Of a stretch of DNA of 64,000 bases, positions 36,259 through 43,655 are shown one piece after another (the stretch's first letter is position 1; each line of letters opens with the position of its first letter). The notes below the pieces were generated by a model. The model made no database searches. It worked only from the letters and a program-made list of their open reading frames with translations, and had not been told where the DNA came from. Location of the stretch: the NCBI GenBank assembly GCA_021737405.1, contig JAIPEG010000004.1, positions 62,001 through 126,000 of the forward strand, read 5' to 3'. A program made the position numbers and the translations under genes. Source of the stretch: Bacteriovoracaceae bacterium. Lineage in GTDB: Bacteria; Bdellovibrionota; Bacteriovoracia; Bacteriovoracales; Bacteriovoracaceae.

Positions 36259-36620
36259 CTTCCAAGTACATCTTTTCTTGTTGATTCAGCAATCTTAGCT
36301 GCCTCATCAATTAAATCACTCGGTACATTGAGTTCAACTAGGGTTGCTCCAAGGTTCTCCATGACAGCATCAAAGTGAGAGTCGGTAAGTCCTTTTTCAA
36401 CTAATTTTAAATGTGCCTTTCGCATATCATCACCATCGTAATTATTAGGTCCACCAAAAGCAAACGTTAGAAAAAGAATTTGTTTTCTCCTTTGAGCTTT
36501 CATATCGATGCCATCAAAAAAGTGCTTAATACGGTCATCCTCAAGAACTTTATTGTAAAAGATATCAACAGCAGCGTTGACAGCATCTTTTCCACCTATC
36601 TTTTCGTATAATGAAGTCAT
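36255..36620 (-). CDS. Group I truncated haemoglobin
   Basis: This 121-aa 2-on-2 globin has 'SLYEKIGGKDAVNAAVDIFYNKVL' (A/B helices), the CD/E region 'RRKQILFLTFAFGGPNNYDG', and the proximal haem-ligating His in 'MRKAHLKLVEKGL'. Such proteins bind O2 and oxidise NO to nitrate. It is divergent from an Rrf2/NsrR-like regulator with a candidate operator between them, and is followed by DUF1971. The set forms an NO-response cassette. Confidence 0.92.
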   Translation of the reverse strand: MTSLYEKIGGKDAVNAAVDIFYNKVLEDDRIKHFFDGIDMKAQRRKQILFLTFAFGGPNNYDGDDMRKAHLKLVEKGLTDSHFDAVMENLGATLVELNVPSDLIDEAAKIAESTRKDVLGR

Positions 36621-36631
36621 ATATTCTCCTA

Positions 36632-36656
36632 TAATATGTAAAATAAATACATGTTA
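36632..36656. promoter_or_regulatory. Candidate NsrR-type operator
   Basis: TAATATGTA-7-TACATGTTA is an inverted repeat in the gap between the haemoglobin and the Rrf2 regulator. On the minus strand it reads AACATGTATTT, close to the known NsrR half-site AANATGCATTT. It would allow joint repression of the globin and autoregulation. Confidence 0.55.
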
Positions 36657-36711
36657 TAAAGGGTATGCGAAAATGCTATTTATGTAAAGTGTGTTTTAAA
36701 GAGGAAAAAGA

Positions 36712-37140
36712 ATGCGACTATCTAGTTTTAGTGACTTTAGCTTAAGAGTTCTGATTTATTTGGCACTTAAACAGGATGAATTATCCACTGTTGCTGAAAT
36801 TTCTGATAAATATCACATTTCTAAAAATCATTTAGTAAAAGTTGTTCATAACCTTTCAAACCTAGGTTTAATTAAGAGCTTTAAAGGAAAGGGGGGAGGA
36901 CTTTTGCTTGCCTCCAAACCAGTTGATATAAATATAGGGGCTACTTTAAAACTCTTAGAGTCGGAGTCCGTACTGATTGATTGTTTTAATAATGAAGGAA
37001 ATTGTGTTCTTGAACCTTCTTGCAAGCTAAAAACTATATTGAAAGAAGCTCAGGAAGAGTTTTATTCTCAGCTATCAAAATATAATTTAGAAGACTTGGT
37101 ATCAAATAAAAGGTTCTTATTAAGATCTTTAGATTTGTAG
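36712..37140 (+). CDS. Rrf2 family transcriptional regulator, NsrR-like
   Basis: This 142-aa protein has an N-terminal winged helix ('FSLRVLIYLALKQDELSTVAEISDKYHISKNHLVKVVHNL' in pieces). Three spaced cysteines (DCFNNEGNCVLEPSC) would bind an Fe-S cluster, as in NsrR. NsrR senses NO through that cluster. It is divergent from the truncated haemoglobin and DUF1971 genes, with a matching palindrome between them. A GAGG-type ribosome binding site precedes the ATG. Confidence 0.88.
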   Translation: MRLSSFSDFSLRVLIYLALKQDELSTVAEISDKYHISKNHLVKVVHNLSNLGLIKSFKGKGGGLLLASKPVDINIGATLKLLESESVLIDCFNNEGNCVLEPSCKLKTILKEAQEEFYSQLSKYNLEDLVSNKRFLLRSLDL

Positions 37141-37212
37141 ACAAGAGGTAATTCCTTCGAGTACCTCTAACTCTTGTTACCAAGGAAACTTCGACTCCCA
37201 AAAAATAGTCAT

Positions 37213-37241
37213 AAAAAAAGCCACCTTGCGGTGGCTTCTTT
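37213..37241. terminator. Cassette-end terminator
   Basis: AGCCACC ttgc GGTGGCT with A7 on the left and a T-rich right side, 10 bases before the tRNA-Glu 3'-end core. Confidence 0.75.
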
Positions 37242-37250
37242 ACTTAAAAA

Positions 37251-37406
37251 TGGTACTCCCAAGGGGAATTCCCAAACACTAAACTTTTAACCTTCCAGAA
37301 TCATTGCTTTCTTGAGGAATATTAGAGACTTACCCTAATTTTTTGTTTTATCTTTTTTCACGAAACTTCATTAAATTTCACATGCGGGTGTGAGCAAAGT
37401 GTGAGC
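37251..37406. repeat. Attachment-site-like repeat, copy 2
   Basis: 156 bp with an exact tRNA-Glu 3' core. The iteron part is somewhat degenerate (TTTTTCACGAAACTTCATTA...), while the GTGAGCAAAGTGTGAGC pair is intact. Confidence 0.8.
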
Positions 37407-37486
37407 TTAGTCTCCATATTCGCCTTAGCTACGCCTTAAGATAATCGACTAAAAGCTTCTACTTTAATTGGGTAAAAAAATCTATA

Positions 37487-39466
37487 TTGATTCATAAAAG
37501 GTCTAATCCTATCATAAATGTCATGTCATTTAATTTCGATGAATTACACACCGAGCTTTTTGAGGCTTTAGAGGTTGCTGTTGCCATTAATGATAGCGAA
37601 GGGAAGCTTCTTTACGTAAATCAAAGGTTTGCCGATCTTATTGGTCATAATAAAAATGATGCTCTTAAATTGAGTTATTGGGATGTGACACCCGAAAAAT
37701 ACAAGGAGCAAGAAGAGAAGCAACTTGCGTCTATAAAAGAAAAAGGCTCCTATGGTCCTTATGATAAAGAGTATATCCATAAAGACGGTAATCTCATCCC
37801 TGTACGCCTGAATGGAAAAATTATAAAAATTAAAGGGCAAGAGTTTCTTTGGTCTACAATCGAAGATATTACCAACCCAAAAGAATTAGAGAGAAAGCTA
37901 AAAGATACAAATCAATATCTGGACCTCGCTTTAGAGGGGGCAGGTCTTGGTATTTGGGATTGGGATCTAAGAGATAATTCTGTTCGCTTTGATCGTCGTT
38001 GGGCGGAAATGATTGGACTTAAATTTGACGAAACGCCTATGGAGCTTTCAACGTGGGAGTCTCGTGTTCATCCTGATGATATCGATGCAGCTTATGCTGA
38101 TATTAAGACTTACATGGATGGTAAAACAGATAACTATGAAAATATCCATCGTATGAAACATGCTGATGGTCATTGGGTCTATATTCTTGATAGAGGGCGC
38201 TTTTCTGATTGGGACAATGAAGGAAAACCAATTCGTTTCACCGGGACCCACCTAGATGTCACTGAGCTAAAGATTCAAGAACAAGAGCTACAAAAAGCAC
38301 TTGCAGAAGCAAAAGATCAAGCTGAATTGGCTAAAAAGGCTGAAAGGTCAAAGTCAGAGTTTCTCGCCAATATGTCCCATGAAATTCGCACACCTATGAA
38401 TGGAATACTCGGGATAATTGCTCTACTAGAAGATTCAAAGCTAAATGAGGAGCAAGCTGACCTCTTAAAGACCATGAATATTAGTAGCAACAGTTTACTT
38501 CGGATAATCAATGATATCCTTGATTTATCTAAGATAGAAGCTGGTAAAGTCGAGCTTGAAGCCGCTCCTTTTAATCTGGTCGATCAGTTAAATAGGTGTG
38601 TAAACCTCTTTAAAGAAAAAGCAAATGAGAAACGAATTGGTTTGAGCCTTGTTGTCCCAGAGGAGAGACCTCCTAATGTTTTAGGGGATGAAACGCGTAT
38701 TCATCAAGTTTTAACTAACTTAATATCAAACGCGATTAAATTTACAGAAAAGGGTTTGGTCGAAGTTTTGATTTTTGTCGATAAAGAAAAGGCACAGAAA
38801 CTACCTATCGAAATTCAAGTAAAAGACTCGGGGGTTGGTATTTCTGAAGAGAATATCGACAAATTATTTGCGAACTTCCAACAGGCTGACAACTCAATTA
38901 CTCGTAAGTTTGGGGGAACTGGACTAGGCCTTGCGATTAGTTCAAAGTTAGCTCACCTGATGGGAGGGGAAATAACCTTTGAGAGCGTGTTCGGTATTGG
39001 TTCAACCTTTACTTTTAAAGTTGATCTTCCTATTACCACTGCTAATGGCCAAGAAGATCACTCCAAAAGTAAGCGTTTTGAGAATATCGCACAGGATTAC
39101 CCCCATAAGATTTTGGTCGTAGAAGACAACTTAATAAATCAGAAAGTAATAACAAGAGTCCTTAGTAAGCTTGGTTATAAATGTGATTTGGCGCTAAATG
39201 GTAAAGAAGCTCTCGAACTTATTAAAGATTCTAATAACGGCTATAGCCTTATATTTATGGATGTGCAGATGCCTGTAATGGATGGCTTTGAAGCGACTCA
39301 GAAAATAGTGAATACCTATGGCAACGAAGCCAGCCCTATTGTTGCCATGACAGCAAATGTTCTCTCGGAAGATAAAGAGAAGTGTTTTGAATCCGGTATG
39401 TGTGACTTTGTTGGAAAACCAATTCAAATTGAAAAAATCAAAAAAATTCTAAAGAAATACTCATAA
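37487..39466 (+). CDS. Hybrid sensor histidine kinase (PAS-PAS-HisKA-HATPase-REC)
   Basis: This 659-aa soluble kinase has no membrane helix. PAS 1 (~25-130, 'VNQRFADLIGHNKNDAL') and PAS 2 with PAC (~145-265, 'GLGIWDWDLRDNSVRF') are followed by a short coiled coil. The H-box SHEIRTPMNGI (~297), N-box NLISNAIKFTE, G-boxes DSGVGI / GGTGLGLAI and a C-terminal receiver with acceptor Asp in FMDVQMPVMDG (~588) follow. The signal is intracellular, and no partner regulator is adjacent. The start is uncertain: TTG 37487 or ATG 37523, neither with a clear ribosome binding site. It is the only gene of its cassette. Confidence 0.92.
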   Translation: MIHKRSNPIINVMSFNFDELHTELFEALEVAVAINDSEGKLLYVNQRFADLIGHNKNDALKLSYWDVTPEKYKEQEEKQLASIKEKGSYGPYDKEYIHKDGNLIPVRLNGKIIKIKGQEFLWSTIEDITNPKELERKLKDTNQYLDLALEGAGLGIWDWDLRDNSVRFDRRWAEMIGLKFDETPMELSTWESRVHPDDIDAAYADIKTYMDGKTDNYENIHRMKHADGHWVYILDRGRFSDWDNEGKPIRFTGTHLDVTELKIQEQELQKALAEAKDQAELAKKAERSKSEFLANMSHEIRTPMNGILGIIALLEDSKLNEEQADLLKTMNISSNSLLRIINDILDLSKIEAGKVELEAAPFNLVDQLNRCVNLFKEKANEKRIGLSLVVPEERPPNVLGDETRIHQVLTNLISNAIKFTEKGLVEVLIFVDKEKAQKLPIEIQVKDSGVGISEENIDKLFANFQQADNSITRKFGGTGLGLAISSKLAHLMGGEITFESVFGIGSTFTFKVDLPITTANGQEDHSKSKRFENIAQDYPHKILVVEDNLINQKVITRVLSKLGYKCDLALNGKEALELIKDSNNGYSLIFMDVQMPVMDGFEATQKIVNTYGNEASPIVAMTANVLSEDKEKCFESGMCDFVGKPIQIEKIKKILKKYS

Positions 39467-39540
39467 TAACAACAGTCAAATAAGTAAACGTTCTCAGATC
39501 TATGAATCGAATCCCCGATAAAGCAGCTATAATTTTGAGT

Positions 39541-39571
39541 AAAAAAAAGCCCCGCATATAGCAGGGCTTTT
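39541..39571. terminator. Cassette-end terminator
   Basis: AGCCCcGC atata GCaGGGCT with A8 on the left and T4 on the right, 7 bases before the tRNA-Glu core; it ends the histidine kinase cassette. Confidence 0.75.
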
Positions 39572-39577
39572 CTAAAA

Positions 39578-39733
39578 TGGTACTCCCAAGGGGAATTCCT
39601 AACACCAAACTTTTAACCTTCCAGAATCATTGCTTTCTTGAGGAATATTCGCGACTTACCCTGTCCTTTCATTTCATCATATTTCATGAAACTTCATCAA
39701 ATTTCACATGTGGCCGTGAGCAAAGTGTGAGCA
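39578..39733. repeat. Attachment-site-like repeat, copy 3
   Basis: The clearest copy. It has the exact core, spacer, four 10-bp units (TTTCATCATA TTTCATGAAA CTTCATCAAA TTTCACATGT in register), then GTGAGCAAAGTGTGAGCA. The 67-aa ORF running through it is an artefact. No gene follows it before the next boundary. Confidence 0.85.
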
Positions 39734-40040
39734 AGTTTTTTAATAGGTATATGGAAAATTGTATTGTTGATTTTGATTAAATTTAGGCTGGGTGTTCATA
39801 TTAAACCAGGTTAGCAATCTATAGTCCCTTCAGGTGACTTTCTTAAAACATAAGAAACGAGTTTATTTAGAAATCTTAGGATCATAGGTCCCTCCAGATT
39901 GATATTCTTTAATCAAGGGCATTTTAAGTGGAGGGAGATAAAAATCCAGTTAGGTAATTAATACTTTCTTTTAATTAGGCCTTAGACTTTTAGTAATAGG
40001 TTAGGACTCATCTTTTCTTGTTTAGGCGAGTTAAATAAAA

Positions 40041-40281
40041 ATCGCTCCCAAGGGGCATCACGCGGCAATCGTTGCCAGTGGCTAGCATTGAAGTGCAGAT
40101 GTTTGTGGTTAAAGAGAAGCTAGACCGAAGGTCGCGGCTTCGCGAGCTCGAAGGACATAATGGGAAAGCCTAACGAGAACCCGAAGGGTTAAGTGTTCGA
40201 TGTTCTATGAATGAGAATCCCCGAGTAGAAAAGATAAACATGGAAAAAAAAACCTCGGCCGAAACCGAGGTCTTTTTAATT
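40041..40281. repeat. Non-coding mini-unit, copy 2
   Basis: About 240 bp related to the units at 35565 and 46195. It shares a ~33-base identical block including GACCGAAGGTCGCGGCTTCGCG, and ACCCGAAGGGTTAAG. Its tRNA-derived core is degenerate (ATCGCTCCCAAGGGG). It ends in a terminator CCTCGG ccgaaa CCGAGG flanked by A and T runs (40244-40277). Confidence 0.72.
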
Positions 40282-40463
40282 TGGTACTCCCAAGGGGGCG
40301 CCCGATTAAGATTAACTAACTCCACTGAATGATTCACTTTTTAATGATGTTAAGTCGTTAACGCTTTTTCCTCTCTCATCTAAAATCATCATTTCTCATC
40401 TTTTTTAATGCTCACGGTGTGCAAAACGTGTTCTGCACACAAATGTGTTCAAACGTGTTCACA
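40282..40463. repeat. Divergent attachment-site-like repeat
   Basis: The exact tRNA-Glu 3' core is followed by unrelated spacer sequence but the same architecture. ~75 bp downstream, CATC recurs at 10-bp intervals (40377, 40387, 40397). Next come an inverted repeat GTGTGCA-10-TGCACAC and a direct pair GTGTTCA-AAC-GTGTTCA. It probably serves a related but different recombinase. Confidence 0.65.
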
Positions 40464-40554
40464 TTTTTTACCGGCCATTTCTAGTCAAAGAGAAGCTGAC
40501 TCGTGTTAACTGCAATGTTAGCATTTAGCCTCAAACTGATAGGAGCATAGAATT

Positions 40555-41598
40555 ATGTGGATTCCTCCAACAATAGAAACAAAAAGGCTGATTTTAAGAG
40601 ATTTACGTGAATCCGATGCTCAAGACATCTTCTCCTACGCACAAAAGCCAATCATTTCAAAATATACATTATGGGAACCACATCAATCACTTGAAGATTC
40701 AATAGACTATATTAAAAATTATGCTGGCAAGTATTATCAGGAAGGTACTCCTGAACCATTTGCCATTGAACTTAAAGAAAATAAAAAAATGATCGGCGGT
40801 GTGGGATGTTTTTGGGTTTCTAAAAAAAATAAAATGATGGAGCTTGCTTATGTTATCTCCGATGAGTACTGGGGCCAAGGAATAATGGTCGAAGCCTCAC
40901 AAGCAATTATCGACTATTGTTTTAAACTTTACGCAATTGAGCGGATGCAATGCCGCTGTAAAGAAGAAAATACGGCATCTTCGCGGGTTATGGAAAAGTT
41001 AGGAATGACGTATGAGGGAACTCTAAGGTCTGCCATAAATCATAGAAATAGATTTTGGAATATGAAGTATTACTCTTTGCTAAGAAGAAAATGGAAAGCT
41101 GCAAAAGCAAATGAAGCTTATGTTAGAAGGGCTGAGTTTGGCGATGAAGAAGGTATTCATTTGGCCCACATGAGATCGATTAAAGAAGTTTGCTCAAGAG
41201 ATTATAACGAAGAACAAGTCAACGCATGGGGGGGACGTGAATTTAATTACGATTCAAAAAAACGTCTTATTGAAGAACAGGCAGTATGGGTGATTGAAAA
41301 ATCTGGAAAAATTGAAGGCTATGGACTTCTTTTTAAAGATAAAGACAAGCCTGTAGCGGAGATTGGAGCCCTCTACTTTACCCCTGAAGTGAACGGCAAG
41401 GGTTTTGGTAAAGAGATAGTTTTCTACATGAAAGAGTTTGCAAAAATATCAGGAGTTAAAGAAATTTACCTGTCATCAACGAAAACATCGAAAGGCTTCT
41501 ATGAAGCCCAAGGCTTTAAACAATATTGTGAAGATGACTCAACTATTATTGGTGGAGTGGCCGTTGAGGGTCATCCTATGAAGCTAAGTTTTAAGTAA
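40555..41598 (+). CDS. Tandem GNAT acetyltransferase (RimJ/RimL-type + second GNAT)
   Basis: This 347-aa protein is made of two GNAT domains. The N-terminal half (1-180) is RimJ/RimL-like ('IETKRLILRDLRESDAQDIF', acetyl-CoA loop DEYWGQGIMVEA, 'NTASSRVMEKLGM'). The C-terminal half (185-347) has 'YVRRAEFGDEEGI' and motif A 'YFTPEVNGKGFGKEI', then 'GFYEAQGFK'. Substrates are unknown; such proteins acetylate amino groups of small molecules or protein N-termini. AGGAG is 9 bases before ATG. It is the first gene of the fourth gene cassette. Confidence 0.88.
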   Translation: MWIPPTIETKRLILRDLRESDAQDIFSYAQKPIISKYTLWEPHQSLEDSIDYIKNYAGKYYQEGTPEPFAIELKENKKMIGGVGCFWVSKKNKMMELAYVISDEYWGQGIMVEASQAIIDYCFKLYAIERMQCRCKEENTASSRVMEKLGMTYEGTLRSAINHRNRFWNMKYYSLLRRKWKAAKANEAYVRRAEFGDEEGIHLAHMRSIKEVCSRDYNEEQVNAWGGREFNYDSKKRLIEEQAVWVIEKSGKIEGYGLLFKDKDKPVAEIGALYFTPEVNGKGFGKEIVFYMKEFAKISGVKEIYLSSTKTSKGFYEAQGFKQYCEDDSTIIGGVAVEGHPMKLSFK

Positions 41599-41611
41599 CG
41601 GGAGTATTAAA

Positions 41612-42157
41612 ATGTTCATTTATCATTTTAAACGAAAAAATATGAGTGGAAATGAATTGATTCCACTTAATCGGCAAAAGGAAAAATGGCCTGAAATGCA
41701 CAAAGAGCATGTGAAAAAATATGAGGGCAGAGAAAAGCTTTTAGAGAGGAAAATCCCAATTCTAAATTGTCTTTGGAATGATGTATTGCACTTTTCACCG
41801 ATAAACCCACAGCTGATTTTAGATATTTATCAAAGAGAGAATCTTGTTCCTGATATCCGAAAGGATGAAGTTTTTGAAGTATATAAAATCCCAGTAGGGA
41901 TGTTACCAGAAGATAAAACTGTCTGCTTTCAATCTTTTAATTATGACTTTGATCATTATTCTCCAGAACTTGATAAATATTGGAAATTTTCTTTGTCCGA
42001 ATTTGAGGAGCTTCAAGAGGTTCCTGAAGAGCAAATACAGATTTGGCTTCAGGACAAAAAGGCGGGCAGAGTCCTTTTTTGGTATAGTCATATAATGCAT
42101 GTGCTATCTCAGACGACTCTCGATATTTCTGATTGTGAAATTCTAAAATGTAAGTAA
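41612..42157 (+). CDS. Hypothetical cytoplasmic protein in the GNAT cassette
   Basis: This 181-aa protein starts with 'MFIYHFKRKNMSGNELIPL'; the middle is rich in Trp, Tyr and Phe. There is no signal, membrane helix or catalytic motif that I can name. GGGAG precedes its ATG, and it lies 13 bases after the tandem GNAT gene, so the two are co-transcribed. It may be a group of uncharacterised proteins with conserved 'KIPxLxCxWNDVLHFSP' text. Confidence 0.65.
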   Translation: MFIYHFKRKNMSGNELIPLNRQKEKWPEMHKEHVKKYEGREKLLERKIPILNCLWNDVLHFSPINPQLILDIYQRENLVPDIRKDEVFEVYKIPVGMLPEDKTVCFQSFNYDFDHYSPELDKYWKFSLSEFEELQEVPEEQIQIWLQDKKAGRVLFWYSHIMHVLSQTTLDISDCEILKCK

Positions 42158-42175
42158 TTTTTTTGTCTCAAAAAC

Positions 42176-42204
42176 AAAAAAGCCCCTGCAAAAACAGGGG
42201 CTTA
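42176..42204. terminator. Cassette-end terminator
   Basis: AGCCCCTG caaaaa CAGGGGCT with A6 on the left, 8 bases before the next tRNA-Glu-like core. Confidence 0.75.
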
Positions 42205-42212
42205 ATATAAAA

Positions 42213-42358
42213 TGGTACTCCCAACGGGAGTTACAAGCACTTAACAATTAACCTTCCAGAATCATTAACTTTTTGAGGAATATTAATAACTTACCCTTAT
42301 TTTTCAATTCATCTTATTTCATGAAACTTCATATGTGGCCGTGAGCAAAGTGTGAGCA
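42213..42358. repeat. Attachment-site-like repeat, copy 4 (10 bp shorter)
   Basis: Same structure as the 156-bp copies, but the core reads TGGTACTCCCAACGGG and exactly ten bases (CAAATTTCAC in copy 3) are missing, removing one iteron. The GTGAGCA pair is intact. Confidence 0.8.
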
Positions 42359-42410
42359 AGTTGAATAAGTTGGCTTTAGTTTTCTCAGTGATTGTGTGAA
42401 ATTGAGCTTT

Positions 42411-43304
42411 ATGAAAATAAAGGCTTTAAAGGAAGTACAGTTAGAAGAAGTTGAGCACTTTTTAAACAATGAGAAAGTCGACTCAGTGCTTCTGAGAACT
42501 TTTCTAAATACTCGATCGATTGCTGTTTCTTCTGATACAGCTGGCGAAATTCTGGGAGTTGCCTGCTATTCAAGAAATGAGCTTCACCCTTTCACACTCG
42601 TAGAAGATGTTTACGTCAGACACGAGAGTCGTAGAAAAGGAGTTGGAACAAGTCTTCACAATGGCCTACGCTCTTTGTTTCCCCCTAGAGAAAATGATTT
42701 TTCTATAGATATGGGATGCTACGAAAATGAGGAAGAGAAAACGCAGTTTATAGAATCGTTGTGTCCGAGTACTAGAATCACTGGTACCAGCGTATTGAGC
42801 CTACCAGAAGAATTCAATAGCATGGCCTCTACTGACAATTTAGTCTGCCTTAGAGAATATTATCAAAAGGGTGGAGCCCCTTTAGATGTTAAAAATTTTC
42901 ATTGTCGAATATATGACAGAGATCACGAACCTGTTTGGCCTCTTACGAAAGATAAAGAAGTCAGAGATGATTATTTCCTTGAGGGGGATCAAAATTTAGG
43001 TTTTGTTCTAATGGACAAAGATAACCTAATTTGTGGCGTATCACTTTGCTTTAGAGATTTTTCTAATAGGTTAAATGTCGATGAACCTATTACCTGTATT
43101 CATGGTTATGCTGAAGCTCTTACAGTTGAAGAAGAGTTTCAGCGAATCATCGCACTCTATTCAAAACAAATAAGCGAGTGCCGTGGTTCTGGCTACAAGG
43201 TCTATTTTGAATTCGATTCGTTTGAGCCGACTTTTGACCTCATGTGTGAATGGATTCCTTCTATATGGAAACGACTTTATAGATTTCAGTTTAATTTGAG
43301 ATGA
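42411..43304 (+). CDS. GNAT family acetyltransferase-like protein
   Basis: About 297 aa from ATG 42411; the track's GTG 42396 is an alternative. The N-terminal half is a GNAT domain with 'LVEDVYVRHESRRKGVGTSLHNGL' (acetyl-CoA loop RRKGVG). The C-terminal half ('VCLREYYQKGGAPLDV', 'GFVLMDKDNLICGVSLCF') may be a second, degenerate GNAT fold. Substrate unknown. It is the sole gene of its cassette, and the start begins ~50 bases after the attachment-like repeat. Confidence 0.75.
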   Translation: MKIKALKEVQLEEVEHFLNNEKVDSVLLRTFLNTRSIAVSSDTAGEILGVACYSRNELHPFTLVEDVYVRHESRRKGVGTSLHNGLRSLFPPRENDFSIDMGCYENEEEKTQFIESLCPSTRITGTSVLSLPEEFNSMASTDNLVCLREYYQKGGAPLDVKNFHCRIYDRDHEPVWPLTKDKEVRDDYFLEGDQNLGFVLMDKDNLICGVSLCFRDFSNRLNVDEPITCIHGYAEALTVEEEFQRIIALYSKQISECRGSGYKVYFEFDSFEPTFDLMCEWIPSIWKRLYRFQFNLR

Positions 43305-43340
43305 AACACCAGCATGTGTGAGCAGATGGATTTTAGGCAA

Positions 43341-43369
43341 TAAAAAAGCCCCTGATAACAGGGGCTTAA
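43341..43369. terminator. Cassette-end terminator
   Basis: AGCCCCTG ataa CAGGGGCT with A6 on the left, nearly identical to the hairpin at 42176, 9 bases before the tRNA-Glu core. Confidence 0.78.
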
Positions 43370-43377
43370 TTATAACT

Positions 43378-43533
43378 TGGTACTCCCAAGGGGAATTCCA
43401 AGCACTAAACTTTTAACCTTCCAGAATTACTGGTTTTTTGCGGAATATTCGCGACTTACCCTGATTTTTCATTTCATCTTATTTCATTAAACTTCATCAA
43501 AGTTCATATGTGGCCGTGAGCAATGTGTGAGCA
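43378..43533. repeat. Attachment-site-like repeat, copy 5
   Basis: 156 bp with exact core, spacer, four phased TTCAT units and GTGAGCAATGTGTGAGCA (one change in the spacer of the heptamer pair). Confidence 0.82.
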
Positions 43534-43655
43534 ATTAGTACAAAAAACCGTTTTTGTGCAGCGCTCAGAACTTTTTTTAAAAAAATGCTAATTTTTCCAA
43601 AGCTTTTTAGGTGCTAATGGCACTAACTATCAAATGGATAATAAAGGGAGTTTTA

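Larger units (their letters stand above)
37141..37486. other. Cassette junction without genes
   Basis: This stretch holds the end of the NO cassette, a terminator (AGCCACC-ttgc-GGTGGCT, 37213-37241), the second attachment-site-like repeat, and about 80 bp of AT-rich leader before the histidine kinase. Confidence 0.6.
39467..40554. other. 1.1-kb gene-free stretch with four cassette boundaries
   Basis: In order: a tail motif CGAATCCCCGA, a terminator, the third attachment-like repeat (39578-39733), ~300 bp with no ORF or recognised structure, mini-unit copy 2 (~40041-40281) and a divergent attachment-like site (40282-40463). A ~90-bp leader to the acetyltransferase gene completes it. The ~300-bp piece may be a decayed cassette. 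Confidence 0.6.
43305..43655. other. Cassette junction without genes
   Basis: It contains an isolated arm-like GTGTGAGCA at ~43316, a terminator, attachment-like repeat copy 5 and ~120 bp of AT-rich leader to the sigma/ATPase fusion gene. Confidence 0.6.

Noticed and set aside
39577-39780. 67-aa ORF in the track
   Set aside because: It starts inside the tRNA-Glu core and runs through the attachment-like repeat; the other repeat copies do not keep it open as a protein.
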